A stretch of 64,000 nucleotides of DNA from Yponomeuta sedellus (taxonomy: Eukaryota; Arthropoda; Insecta; Lepidoptera; Yponomeutidae). Made by a program: the position numbers and the translations under genes. This document shows, one piece after another, positions 40,901 through 44,200 of this stretch (its first letter is position 1; the number at the start of each line of letters is the position of its first letter). Under the pieces are notes generated by a model. The model was not told the DNA's origin. It saw only the letters and a list, made by a program, of their open reading frames with translations, and ran no database searches. The stretch spans positions 19,078,714-19,142,713 of the forward strand of contig OW203721.1 of NCBI GenBank assembly GCA_934045075.1, written 5' to 3'.

Positions 40901-41574
40901 AACAAGTCACTCACAACGTTGTGATTTGATTCATTTTCAATATTAACATGTGTTTGTTCAACATCTGTTTTTTCTGTTATGATTCGGTGTTTTGGTAATG
41001 AGCCATTTTTTTTTAGTTTTCTCAATAGCTGTTTTCTTCGTGCACGCGGCAGCCACTCCAAATTGAAGATTAGACTAGACTCCTTATTTATACTTTGTAT
41101 TCTGTCGTATTCTGTCAATCCATTGTCTCTTTGTGCATTTCTTTTTGGTATGATACTATGCCTCCGCCTACGTTGCAGATTCTTTATTGTTTTTTTAGAT
41201 TTATTTTTTTGCCATACTGGTCGTAACTCTTTACAATGTGTTGCATATAAAAATGTTTCTCTGTCTGTTGAGCTTGAGGATCGGTTTTCATACTTCTTAG
41301 TAAATGTGAGTAGTAACTCTTTTTCTGATAGCGTTTTTCCTGCTGGTAGAGGCAAACCCATGTTTTTAAGGAATCTTATATTTGTGTGTCTTTGTTTTGT
41401 TTTACTTTGCATTGCAGCTAAAATAAGACCGCATTTAACTTTGAAATTTGTATGTGAACAAGCCCTTGTTGATTTTACTGTCTCACTTAGCGATTTTTCA
41501 GAAAGCATCCTTCGGTCTGGCAGTGTTTGCTTGAGTTTTAATACAAATTCTTTTTGAGCTGATGTGTTACTCAA
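7257..41574 (-). CDS. Gene A, whole span: giant phase-1 modular Cys-rich/coiled-coil gene
   Basis: This is an unrecognised gene assembled from 31 candidate exons listed separately. From the 37377-37816 exon to the end, every proposed intron interrupts the codon after base 1, so each internal exon has a length divisible by three and the frame never closes. The total is about 9.66 kb of coding sequence, roughly 3,200 residues. Domain order is: degenerate PLPxGKTxSE repeats, Pro/Ala-rich linkers, many short modules with CxC or CxxC pairs, a Lys/Glu/Ala coiled coil, and a Cys-rich tail. The gene ends at a TAA at 7257 with an AATAAA about 100 bases beyond. The nearest style I know is structural sperm-tail proteins, such as Lys/Glu-rich coils of the Drosophila mst101 kind and Cys-rich outer-dense-fibre proteins; this is inference only. 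The 5' end is unresolved. Whether the chain is one transcript or several genes needs RNA. Confidence 0.7.
8231..8857 (-). CDS. Gene A exon 30: Lys/Glu/Ala coiled coil
   Basis: The exon is 627 bases, phase 1-1, with acceptor TTTTTAG. It encodes about 200 residues of Ala/Lys/Glu/Arg-rich heptad-like sequence ('AEEKKLADKKAKEEKAAEKK'), almost certainly a long coiled coil or single alpha-helix. It ends 'GSCCECREFD'. The donor is A|GTTCGTA, non-consensus but frame-preserving. Without splicing, the frame closes at a TAG near 8208. The paralogous gene B exon keeps the coil and the Cys tail in one exon. Confidence 0.75.
8939..9071 (+). repeat. Interspersed repeat family R2 (copy in gene A intron)
   Basis: It has the arrangement GTGAAGGAG-ATCGTCGGGAG...CACGGTAGGCACGCGTGGTAATTAAG...GAGAGGAGGC. 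Related copies are near 15465-15625 (minus), 20255-20405, 20995-21070 and 21150-21240. It is a common retroposon-like family with no open frame. Confidence 0.6.
9106..9246 (-). CDS. Gene A exon 29: CKYGC...CVTC module
   Basis: The exon is 141 bases, phase 1-1, with acceptor TTTTCAG and donor G|GTAAGTG. It encodes an acidic run 'DLEDSDDDEEKE' and then 'CKYGCNAPKNIKHELICVTC'. Gene B has the same layout at 1855-1980 ('CEYGCPRKEEYW...CIRC'). Confidence 0.75.
9380..9454 (-). CDS. Gene A exon 28
   Basis: The exon is 75 bases, phase 1-1, with acceptor TTGCAG and donor A|GTAAGAT. It encodes 'YEGFSSRACMLGCPSLVK'. The gene B counterpart at 2201-2272 has 'FEGLSKDTFLYGCYSTK'. Confidence 0.7.
9539..10300 (-). 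CDS. Gene A exon 27: 254-residue linker ending in CDFGCEPLKLHRKPSG
   Basis: The exon is 762 bases, phase 1-1, with acceptor CACACAG and donor G|GTATGTC. Most of it is polar, Ser/Thr/Glu/Asn-rich and probably disordered. The last 25 residues ('YTVSRCDFGCEPLKLHRKPSG' region) match the end of the gene B exon at 2366-2812 ('KCDFRREPTKLRKKRSG'). Confidence 0.75.
10390..10740 (+). repeat. Interspersed repeat family R1, copy 2
   Basis: This copy shares 'CCCACTGCTGGGGCACGGGT', the TTGGTGGAGGATTGTAAGAC block and the TTAACGTGCCTTGCGAAGCA block with the other R1 copies. It lies in the intron between gene A exons 26 and 27. Confidence 0.7.
11042..11158 (-). CDS. Gene A exon 26
   Basis: The exon is 117 bases, phase 1-1, with acceptor ATTACAG and donor T|GTAAGTT. 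It encodes 'GSPPAYYGFNFRAKPKSEIR' and 'LGPYAPDDRN'. There is no Cys except one that may form across the splice. Confidence 0.65.
11234..11365 (-). CDS. Gene A exon 25: SQHYVG module
   Basis: The exon is 132 bases, phase 1-1, with acceptor ATTACAG and donor G|GTAAGTG. It encodes 'STFACYREPSQHYVG' after an Asp/Arg-rich stretch. It is a paralogous duplicate of exon 21. Confidence 0.7.
11539..11673 (-). CDS. Gene A exon 24: LPRLKPKSAG module
   Basis: The exon is 135 bases, phase 1-1, with acceptor TTGACAG and donor G|GTAAAGT. The end 'EFTASLPRLKPKSAGN' is reminiscent of the 'EPLKLHRKPSG' and 'EPTKLRKKRSG' ends of two other exons. Confidence 0.6.
11978..12109 (-). CDS. Gene A exon 23: GPKCTNNKD module
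   Basis: The exon is 132 bases, phase 1-1, with acceptor AACGCAG and donor A|GTAAGAA. It encodes 'GPKCTNNKDTTARKTRDSAC'. The gene B exon at 2366-2812 begins with the same module ('SKCVNDRNT') behind an acceptor at the aligned position. Confidence 0.65.
12200..12313 (-). CDS. Gene A exon 22: PCPCMPGGQIIR module
   Basis: The exon is 114 bases, phase 1-1, with acceptor ATTTTAG and donor C|GTAAGTG. It encodes 'WNDANNANTYQKKDNDTTYT' and ends 'PKPCPCMPGGQII'. Homologous copies are the gene B exon at 2889-2981 ('PKPCICLPGGLIIR') and a broken one at 43903-44010. Confidence 0.75.
12649..12732 (-). CDS. Gene A exon 21: SSQHYFG module
   Basis: The exon is 84 bases, phase 1-1, with acceptor TTTACAG and donor G|GTGAGTG. 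It encodes 'DPTCTAKDSTFYRAGAFSNN' and ends 'KSSQHYFG'. It is a duplicate of the 11234-11365 exon, which ends 'EPSQHYVG'. Confidence 0.7.
12733..14030. other. Intronic stretch without recognised features
   Basis: AT-rich intronic DNA between gene A exons 20 and 21. Several short open frames (for example 13302-13577) look random. I see no repeat copy or phase-consistent exon here. Confidence 0.5.
14031..14563. mobile_element. Foldback element with tRNA-like sequence in both arms
   Basis: The 533-bp palindromic element begins CCTAACTGCAAAGTAGGTAC and ends with its reverse complement. The arms (roughly 14031-14256 and 14336-14563) each contain a tRNA-like unit. The left one has GCCCATTAGCTCAGTTGG (box A-like) and GGGTTCGAGTCCCGG (box B-like). 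The central spacer is under 100 bases. Related single or partial units occur at 23680-23820 and 43433-43610. Confidence 0.75.
14848..14979 (-). CDS. Gene A exon 20: CFPC...CGTECC module
   Basis: The exon is 132 bases, phase 1-1, with acceptor ATTCCAG and donor C|GTAAGAT. It encodes 'YICFPCYQRDECGTECCPSP', with five Cys in about 20 residues. Confidence 0.65.
15114..15400. mobile_element. MITE with about 67-bp terminal inverted repeats
   Basis: The left arm 15114-15181 and right arm 15334-15400 are near-perfect reverse complements, opening GGCCTGATTTACATTTGCTT. Each arm holds a nested palindrome CATGCTTTTTAAGCATG. The middle carries a fragment of R2-like sequence. Confidence 0.75.
15465..15625 (-). 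repeat. R2 family copy, inverted
   Basis: This is the reverse complement of the CTGAGGTGTTC...CCGCGGTGGGCACGCGTGGT...GAGAGAAGGCC arrangement. A shorter piece recurs near 15775-15845. Confidence 0.6.
16350..16481 (-). CDS. Gene A exon 19: VCFHGC module
   Basis: The exon is 132 bases, phase 1-1, with acceptor ATTTTAG and donor A|GTTAGTA. It encodes 'GDECTTMVPYDDDVCFHGCT'. If read through, a TAG stops the frame at once. The gene B counterpart at 4372-4512 has 'QEDVCIHGFKH'. Confidence 0.65.
16670..16895. mobile_element. Double-hairpin repeat element, copy 1
   Basis: Two consecutive inverted repeats are present. Arms 16683-16723 and 16763-16801 form the first (ACACAACTAGGGTGGTAATA...). Arms near 16819-16851 and 16854-16886 form the second (ACACTTGGCCAGAAAGCGGC...). 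Near-identical copies lie at 57505-57725 and 59537-59757, inside the two P-superfamily elements. Confidence 0.8.
17341..17442 (-). CDS. Gene A exon 18: CFFGC module
   Basis: The exon is 102 bases, phase 1-1, with acceptor TTTCAG. It encodes 'CFSMVNITDERCFFGCTQPE' and a Pro/Lys tail. The donor G|GTCATTG is weak. A better GTAAGTG lies about 70 bases further but would be phase 2. The module is homologous to the next one (VCFHGCT) and to the gene B exon at 4372-4512. Confidence 0.6.
17443..18201. other. Intronic stretch, nothing recognised
   Basis: AT-rich intron sequence between gene A exons 17 and 18. One short inverted repeat (GCGCCGAAAATG.../...CTTTTCGGCGC, about 17620-17670) is the only structure I see. 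Confidence 0.4.
18202..18270 (-). CDS. Gene A exon 17: Lys/Asp-rich module
   Basis: The exon is 69 bases, phase 1-1, with acceptor AACACAG and donor C|GTATGTC. It encodes 'DSKKADSKKDKKDGKDEQ', a charged linker. Confidence 0.6.
18419..18681 (-). mobile_element. SINE-like retroposon family R3, copy 1
   Basis: It is flanked by perfect 12-bp direct repeats TGTATGTCTCTT at 18407-18418 and 18682-18693. On the minus strand it starts GCTGTGTGGTGTCGGCCTAG and ends in a (GAA)n tail. Other copies are at 33974-34228 and 55000-55240. It is about 250 bp and has no open frame. Confidence 0.85.
19216..19306 (-). repeat. tRNA-like SINE head
   Basis: The minus strand carries a box A-like GATGGCTTAGCGGTATCAC and a box B-like GGTTCCATTCCCGC. 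It is likely a tRNA-derived SINE fragment rather than a functional tRNA gene. Confidence 0.5.
19332..19457 (-). CDS. Gene A exon 16: Arg/His-rich module
   Basis: The exon is 126 bases, phase 1-1, with acceptor TTTTCAG and donor G|GTAAATG. It encodes a basic tract 'TGRHRGRRHRDRDKIKHRGS' after a single Cys. It is unlike its neighbours in composition. Confidence 0.6.
19600..20165 (-). pseudogene. 3' fragment of a non-LTR retrotransposon reverse transcriptase
   Basis: The open frame at 19679-20095 encodes the region after the polymerase core ('MSYGILLWGRAADIETIFVL', 'RFIYKLGSRDSLRDLF'). A shifted frame continues to 'YCNIKDYLDDIGVWNCAM' before a stop near 19620. This sequence style is typical of insect CR1/jockey-like RT C-termini. 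It is 5'-truncated and frameshifted, so dead. Confidence 0.75.
20255..20405 (+). repeat. R2 family copy
   Basis: It contains ACATCGTGAGGAGACCTGAG, CCGCGGTGGGCACGCATG and TCTCTATCTGAGAGAAAGCC, ending TGCCCTGCAGTGGGACGT. Confidence 0.65.
20916..21222 (+). repeat. Tandem duplication, 153-bp unit
   Basis: Two adjacent units of about 153 bases begin at 20916 and 21069 (GTGTTAATTATT...). Each contains TTTAAAAATAAATAAAAACA and an R2-type block (ATCGTGATGAAACC...GGTGGGCACGT). They differ by scattered substitutions. Confidence 0.75.
21268..21306 (-). CDS. Gene A exon 15: CFC...CC microexon
   Basis: The exon is 39 bases, phase 1-1. The acceptor is CCACAG and the donor G|GTTCGTA, a non-consensus donor that recurs at 8231 and 36375. 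It encodes 'DCFCGNNECCEEP'. If the donor is unused, the frame stops at a TAA at 21257, four codons later, which would be an alternative C-terminus. Confidence 0.5.
21390..21494 (-). CDS. Gene A exon 14: SCSC...PCG module
   Basis: The exon is 105 bases, phase 1-1, with acceptor ATTTTAG and donor G|GTAAGAT. It encodes 'EDSCSCRHKS' followed by 'LTIAVSNVREDPCGEE'. The spacing CxC...Q...L...R..PCG repeats that of the terminal exon of gene B near 690-760, so this looks like an internal duplicate of that module. Confidence 0.7.
22056..22186 (+). repeat. Direct repeat, copy 1 of 2
   Basis: It runs from GTCTTCGTCTGATTGTATTT to TTCTGACTCCCATATTAATG. A near-identical copy is at 23940-24063. Both are intronic and of unknown family. 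Confidence 0.65.
22453..22545 (-). CDS. Gene A exon 13: CTCC module
   Basis: The exon is 93 bases, phase 1-1, with acceptor CGTACAG and donor A|GTAAGTT. It encodes 'IDCTCCIDKGSSHSP' followed by 'RYIVSPETSG'. Confidence 0.6.
22783..22852 (+). repeat. tRNA-like SINE head
   Basis: It has GTCAGTGGTGCAGCGGTTTG (box A-like) and GGTCTCGGTTCGTTCCCAGG (box B-like). It is more likely a SINE fragment than a tRNA gene because the arms do not form a clean cloverleaf. Confidence 0.45.
22996..23055 (-). CDS. Gene A exon 12: CxC...C module
   Basis: The exon is 60 bases, phase 1-1, with acceptor TTTTCAG and donor A|GTAAGTC. It encodes 'DSNTSCKCRYDNCLQWDIEP'. It is similar in pattern to the 21390-21494 exon (SCSC) and to the first Cys cluster of the terminal exons. 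Confidence 0.65.
23250..23610 (+). repeat. Interspersed repeat family R1, copy 3
   Basis: This is the most complete R1 copy. It includes the 3' part ending in 'CACTCGGTTCGACTAGGCCA', which is only degenerate in copy 2. Confidence 0.7.
23680..23820 (-). repeat. tRNA-like repeat unit, decayed
   Basis: The reverse complement contains GAGTCGCCCATTAGCTCAGT and GAGCGCTGGCACGAATCC, with the flank AAAGAGGTTCGAAATTTCAC. It is the same family as the arms of the 14031-14563 foldback. Confidence 0.6.
23940..24063 (+). repeat. Direct repeat, copy 2 of 2
   Basis: This is the second copy of the block at 22056-22186, with a few substitutions. The following intron (24064-24971) is AT-rich, with a TA/TATA tract around 24415-24475 and no exon that I can support. 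Confidence 0.6.
24972..25058 (-). CDS. Gene A exon 11: acidic module
   Basis: The exon is 87 bases, phase 1-1, with acceptor AATCAG and donor G|GTAGGTG. It encodes 'IIFEDESDPDVIYLELPQ'. It has no Cys. Splice sites and phase are the only support. Confidence 0.55.
25212..25331 (-). CDS. Gene A exon 10: CDLKKC module
   Basis: The exon is 120 bases, phase 1-1, with acceptor TTTCAG and donor G|GTATGTC. It encodes 'PNKPSCDLKKCKFVANPAF'. The CD-centred core resembles the 'CDFGCEPLKL' and 'CDFRREPTKL' ends of the 9539-10300 and 2366-2812 exons. Confidence 0.65.
25414..25452 (-). CDS. Gene A exon 9: CACP microexon
   Basis: The exon is 39 bases, phase 1-1, with acceptor TTTTTAG and donor C|GTAAGTG. 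It encodes 'PCACPGNPLNEK'. It lies just downstream of the LINE-bearing intron of about 7.6 kb. Confidence 0.6.
26000..27274 (-). pseudogene. LINE ORF2: RNase H and C-terminal domain
   Basis: RNase H signatures are 'VYCDASKLSDDGNIGSAVW', 'GEAIALLEAIKFV', 'FSDSLSCLQAV' and 'WIPGHSGIQGNEFVD'. Another frame continues with 'STICRLRLGHASTPVFL' and 'FLCECGLAEGTADHIFFDC', a Cys/His C-terminal motif common in jockey-like elements. Confidence 0.85.
27453..28522 (-). pseudogene. LINE ORF2: reverse transcriptase domain
   Basis: It has motifs 'APGLDGIPYSFLKNS', 'DRPIALSSTLAKICEHLI', 'FGFRKGSSTMDSL', 'VFLDIAAAYDNV' and, after a frameshift near 27830, the catalytic 'LQYADDIALYLPF'. The Tyr-Ala-Asp-Asp box is intact but the frame is broken. 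Confidence 0.9.
28644..29690 (-). pseudogene. LINE ORF2: apurinic-like endonuclease domain
   Basis: The open frame 28644-29600 contains VQETWL, GDLNCHNSLWG and YGSDHFPL, the expected endonuclease motifs. The N-terminal start ('LLQWNCRS' type) is visible upstream after a frameshift. A stop closes it at 28644, before the RT domain. Confidence 0.85.
29663..30568 (-). pseudogene. LINE ORF1, 3' part with zinc knuckles
   Basis: It continues ORF1 after the insertion ('IPVDWSMEELVEAASIRDID', 'GGPVWVPTQSVVLTFSG'). Across frameshifts it shows Cys clusters such as 'NGRCFKCGQSHPGDTC' and 'CLLCSGLHMATDKSC', typical of gag CCHC knuckles. The last segment ends at 29663. Confidence 0.7.
30569..31602 (+). 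repeat. (CCATT)n pentanucleotide array on a short retroposon-like insertion
   Basis: About 195 nearly perfect CCATT units (roughly 30606-31585) are bordered by a few CTATT variants. At the left end lies a 25-base unique leader, TTTCGCTTGAAGACAAATAA plus ATATA. The whole is flanked by a 10-bp target duplication, ATATGTCTTA (30559-30568) and ATATTTCTTA (31603-31612). Joining the flanks restores LINE ORF1 (Gly-Ile-Val-Arg-Asn-Ile-Pro-Val-Asp-Trp). Long open frames across the array are artefacts of period 15. Confidence 0.9.
31603..32127 (-). pseudogene. LINE ORF1, 5' part
   Basis: The frame starts at ATG 32127 ('MGDEPPDPGGSGRVSGTAVF') and encodes a gag-like protein up to '...IVTRTGIVRN'-type sequence in a shifted frame. 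The insertion at 31602 interrupts it. Confidence 0.7.
32844..32971. repeat. Perfect 62-bp inverted repeat in R1 sequence
   Basis: The left arm 32844-32905 and right arm 32910-32971 are exact reverse complements separated by GGTG. The arm starts CAGTCGATATAGCCACTGGG. The R1 family sequence continues to about 33015. Confidence 0.95.
33073..33228 (-). CDS. Gene A exon 8: CPC...CSVC module
   Basis: The exon is 156 bases, phase 1-1, with acceptor ATTACAG and a possible donor G|GTATGAA. It encodes 'CPCLYSDPPM' and 'CSVCEPKTG' and then a Pro-rich stretch. If the donor is not used, the frame runs only 9 more codons to a TAA at 33044, making this a possible last exon of a shorter transcript. No AATAAA is evident just beyond. 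I favour the internal-exon reading because the donor keeps phase 1. Confidence 0.6.
33828..33890 (-). CDS. Gene A exon 7: CPVC module
   Basis: The exon is 63 bases, phase 1-1, with acceptor CTATTTAG and donor G|GTAAATG. It encodes 'STCPVCARKQMGVSGPAGSN', with one CxxC pair. Confidence 0.65.
33974..34228 (-). mobile_element. SINE-like retroposon family R3, copy 2
   Basis: It is flanked by 12-bp direct repeats ACCATAACACTC at 33962-33973 and 34229-34240. On the minus strand it starts GCTGAGTGGTGTCGGCCTAG and ends in a (GAC/GAT)n tail. Confidence 0.85.
34241..35180. other. Intronic stretch, nothing recognised
   Basis: Intron of gene A between exons 6 and 7. It contains no clear repeat copy or phase-consistent exon. 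A CG-dinucleotide-rich patch (about 34600-35150) stands out from the AT-rich neighbours. Confidence 0.4.
35181..35216 (-). CDS. Gene A exon 6: 36-base microexon
   Basis: This 12-codon microexon encodes 'PQLTPMGGEGG'. The acceptor is GTGCACAG and the donor G|GTATGTT, phase 1-1. Its length and phase fit the chain, but so short an exon is only moderately supported by sequence alone. Confidence 0.5.
35455..35892 (-). CDS. Gene A exon 5: Pro/Ala repeat linker
   Basis: The exon is 438 bases, phase 1-1, with acceptor CTTACAG and donor C|GTAAGTT. It begins with a CTVC pair. It then encodes Ala/Pro-rich sequence with about four tandem copies of an 11-14 residue unit of the form 'MAYQPPPAAPA'. The repeats are visible at DNA level as a 45-base tandem near 35460-35600. 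Confidence 0.75.
36375..36878 (-). CDS. Gene A exon 4: CAC motif followed by Ala/Pro-Leu repeats
   Basis: The exon is 504 bases, phase 1-1, with acceptor ATACAG and donor G|GTTCGT. It opens with 'MPSCACKKGG' and turns into a low-complexity tract of repeated 'SALPP'-like hexamers ('ALPPTSALPPETALPPASS'). It ends acidic ('FFDDDKELTLEG'). The tract is a likely flexible linker. Confidence 0.7.
36963..37193 (-). CDS. Gene A exon 3: Cys-pair module
   Basis: The exon is 231 bases, phase 1-1, with acceptor TTGTAG and donor G|GTAAAA. It encodes 'LATDFIARSINL' and two Cys clusters, CWCC and CSIC, of possible metal-binding or disulfide type. Joining C|GA to the previous exon makes Arg and keeps the frame open. 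Confidence 0.75.
37377..37816 (-). CDS. Gene A exon 2: acidic linker exon
   Basis: The acceptor TTTCAG at 37817 restores the frame of exon 1 (AG+T gives Ser), and the donor C|GTAAGT follows 37377. The exon is 440 bases and encodes about 147 residues. Its end is Ser/Asp-rich ('DDNFVVYNSDSGFEPDQDF') and it has no Cys module. This is the point where the intron phase changes from 2 to 1 for the rest of the gene. Confidence 0.75.
37889..41574 (-). CDS. Gene A exon 1: PLPxGKTxSE repeat exon
   Basis: This is a 1,228-codon open frame. It carries a degenerate three-part repeat. One part is PLPxGKTxSE (for example 'GLPLPAGKTLSEKE', 'PLPEGKTASEQK', 'PLPKGRTDSEEN'). The second is GLPPxPxTxxEK ('MGLPPTPHTRLEK'). 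The third is 'GLITPLEGKRNQQK'. Repeats become sparse in the last third, which is Ser/Asp/Asn-rich and probably disordered. The first codon of this frame is TTG and the first in-frame ATG is about residue 23 (near 41508), so the true start is uncertain. The exon ends ACT-ACG-AG before GTATAAG (phase 2) and joins the next exon after a 72-base intron, removing the TAA at 37873. I recall similar PLPEGKTPSE-type repeats in long uncharacterised insect proteins but cannot name one. Confidence 0.75.
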
Positions 41575-41780
41575 TAATGAAATTATTAAGCCAGATGTTT
41601 ACGCTTCTTCATACCTTTTGCGCTCAGCTTCTGGTATATGCCCTGAGGGTAATCCGTTTTTAACGCGAACCTTTTCAAGTAATTATTTTTCTATCTCCGA
41701 ATTTCTCCAGTAAAATTCCTGAAACAGATAAGCTTCGGAATATCTTGTCCATCACTTTCACAGCACTGTCATCATCATTC
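41575..41780 (-). pseudogene. Decayed 5' extension of gene A repeat exon
   Basis: Reading upstream of the exon 1 frame, the repeat pattern continues collinearly as 'LLEKVRVKNGLPSGHIPEAE' and 'RKRYEEA', then TAA, then 'TSGLIISLLSN' into the intact frame. This matches the GLPPxPxTxxEK...GLITPLEGK repeat. A second in-frame TAA sits before 'LLEKVRV', and further upstream the match ('IFRSLSVSGILLEKFGDRK') is in another frame. Two stops and one frameshift suggest that the original N-terminus has decayed. Confidence 0.6.
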
Positions 41781-42131
41781 GGTCGAATTTTTCGGATTTA
41801 GGTTTTATCAGCCATATCTTTACTTCCCGAGCAATTAGTATTGACATCATATATACGAGTTTAATAGTTTTGTCCTATATTATCAGTTTATGTTGTGGTT
41901 CGTCAATTGTATGTTAATAAGAAAATTTCGCGTCAGACCATGCTTTAGGCAGGTACGTAACAAGAACCATAAACCAATTGTACGAAATTAATGATTACCG
42001 CTTAGATCATTCTTATATTTATGATATAATAATTGAGAGATTATAAAAAAAGTAGACCAAAATTATACCCTAAATTGTTATGGCTCTGAAACAAACAGTG
42101 AAGGTGCAGGGGATCCTTACCTATATTTACG

Positions 42132-42383
42132 TCATTGTGCACAGAAGACCCATGAGGCATAACACGGAAAATGTAGACCTATCGGTAATAACTTATTATT
42201 AATTTGAATGGAGATAAGATAAATTTGCCTTTTACATTTTCTTTTTGTCTTGTTTTGTATATATTCTATAAAATACTGTTTCACATTGCAAGTAATTCTG
42301 ACACAAGCAATTCTAATTTGTGCAAATGACTGACATTTTGTCATTTCCTCGTCCATTTGCTCCAAGACTTTCAGAGTAGGCAT
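42132..42383 (-). CDS. Candidate first exon or small unknown ORF
   Basis: This is an 83-codon ATG-started frame ('MPTLKVLEQMDEEMTKCQSF') on the same strand as gene A and about 0.8 kb upstream of its first supported exon. A possible phase-1 donor T|GTAAAAG lies about 57 codons in. It could be the 5' exon of gene A or a chance ORF; I see no homology. Confidence 0.25.
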   Translation of the reverse strand: MPTLKVLEQMDEEMTKCQSFAQIRIACVRITCNVKQYFIEYIQNKTKRKCKRQIYLISIQINNKLLPIGLHFPCYASWVFCAQ

Positions 42384-42786
42384 AGAGTCTGAGAATTTAA
42401 AAACTCCATAGTGATTTTCTTTAAGTGAAGTAGCATCGTGGAGATGACCTAAATAGAAGAATCCTCAGAAGGAGGTTCTAAAATGTTTTATTCTTTTGTG
42501 GTTTACCCGTGGGTTTACCCTCAGATTTATAATGAATAAATCTGAGGATTTTACCAATATTACACACGCATTAAAAGCGAGCTACACGCTCAATTTGGCG
42601 TCAGTCTGGTCCATCAGTCTGGTCAGAATGTATACAAAAATCGGTGAAGCAGTTTCTGAGGAGTTCGATAGTAAACACTTTGACATGCACGAGGTTTTTG
42701 TATGAAGTTTTTTTTTAAATATGACAGCGTTTTGTTTTTTTACGTCACATAATTATGAAACAATTTAAAAGTAAATGTATGTGTGA

Positions 42787-42862
42787 CTGCCTCGTTGGTC
42801 TAGCTGTTAAGGCGCTTGGGTACCAGGACAGAGGTATTAGGTTCGATTCCCACTGGGAGCCG
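42787..42862 (+). repeat. tRNA-like SINE head
   Basis: It has GCCTCGTTGGTCTAGCTGTT (box A-like) and TTAGGTTCGATTCCCACTGG (box B-like). It resembles SINE heads more than a tRNA gene, since the D-arm to anticodon region does not pair cleanly. Confidence 0.5.
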
Positions 42863-42926
42863 CAGTACATTTTTACAAATGGCCTCATTCTGGATGTATT
42901 TTCATGTTTGTGACGTCTTACAGCCT

Positions 42927-43425
42927 TTGTCCACCGCCGCCGTCACCGTCACGTCACCGAGAACGAGACGACGGCGCCGAAGTAGCGGTACATACATTTA
43001 CTTAAGCCGCGTGTCCACCGCACATCCGTCACCCGAGCGCCGTCATCCCGGCCGCCGAAATTGCGAGTAGATCGGCGTGACCGCTAGAACGTGGCCCGAG
43101 ATTTTGACGGGCCGATGTGCCGGCAATACAAAACACGTATGAACTTGTCCACACACTGCCGTCGCCGTCGCACCGTACACGAGCTCAGTTATTATTTTGT
43201 CTGTCATCAATTATCATAATATATAATTGTAATAAAAGTGGCAAAAGATTTAAATACGATATTTATTCATTAATAGAAGTTAAAGAAAGTAAAGAATGTT
43301 TGGAACAGTTGGAACAAACTAAACCATCGGTCGCGGTGGACAAACGATCGCCGTCACGTTATATCAAACTCGGCCCGAAATAATCTCGTACTCGCTGACG
43401 TGACGGTGACGGCGGCGGTGGACAA
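42927..43425. mobile_element. MITE with GC-rich terminal inverted repeats
   Basis: The ends are TTGTCCACCGCCGCCGTCAC... and its reverse complement (about 45 bp, few mismatches). It is flanked by ACAGCCT on both sides (42920-42926 and 43426-43432). The length is 499 bp, with no transposase. Confidence 0.75.
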
Positions 43426-43432
43426 ACAGCCT

Positions 43433-43610
43433 ATATTCCACCCATGCCGGGATTCGAACCCGCGACCTCTGGTTATCAGTGAAATTTCGAATCTCTTTAC
43501 AATATTCTCAGAGGTTCGAAATTTCACTGATGCCGGTGAGTCGCCCATTAGCTCAGTTGGATAGAGCGCTGGCACGGATAGCCAAAGGTCGCGGGTTAGC
43601 CTATACGATA
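43433..43610. repeat. tRNA-like repeat units in inverted arrangement
   Basis: A minus-strand unit (ATTCCACCCATGCCGGGATT...) is followed by a plus-strand unit (GTCGCCCATTAGCTCAGTTG...), with AGAGGTTCGAAATTTCACTG between them. It is the same family as the 14031-14563 foldback. Confidence 0.65.
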
Positions 43611-43859
43611 ACCTCTCGGCGCATAATGTCATGTTCGCAAAATGTCACACTTTCAATCACACATTTTGCATGAGCAGAATGTAAACCGAGAGAAAGACTA
43701 GGCTTATTGATAAAAATAACTAGGATATTTAGCTGGCACCTGTGACTTTTTTGCTCGTTGATGTCTTTTGTATAAGAATGCCAAAAAATCAAGGAAATCT
43801 CATTGAAAACAAATTTTAAATTTTGAAAAAGAATTAAACGGATTCCACCGTTATAAGTT

Positions 43860-44200
43860 TAAAGTAAGTAAGCAAGCTAGGTAAACGTATACATAGTAGA
43901 GTCACGTATCTGGCAAACAAGGATAGTGTTTAGGTAGACTCAGTTTAGAATAAATTCTAACATTATCGTTTTTCTGATCGGAGTAAGCAGTACTGCCATC
44001 GTGCCAGACTAAAATATTGTTTATAGTACCTACGAGTATATAGTATTAACAGACGATCCACTGTTCTTGTGTTCTTCCACGTAGTCAAACTATTTTGTCA
44101 AACTAATTTGACCACTAGGAAAATTCGTTCCTCGTGGTCAAATTAATGTAATGATCCTTTCAGGCTCGTTTCGGGTCGAGCGAACACAAAATAGCAACAT
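43860..44200 (-). pseudogene. Broken duplicate of gene A exon 22 with its flanks
   Basis: The segment matches 12145-12460, including intron on both sides. The exon part (about 43903-44010) keeps the acceptor ATTTTAG and codes for 'WHDGSTAYSDQKNDNVRIYS'. A small deletion removes the donor and part of the PGGQIIR end, and the frame meets TGA. CPC has become YPC. Confidence 0.75.
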
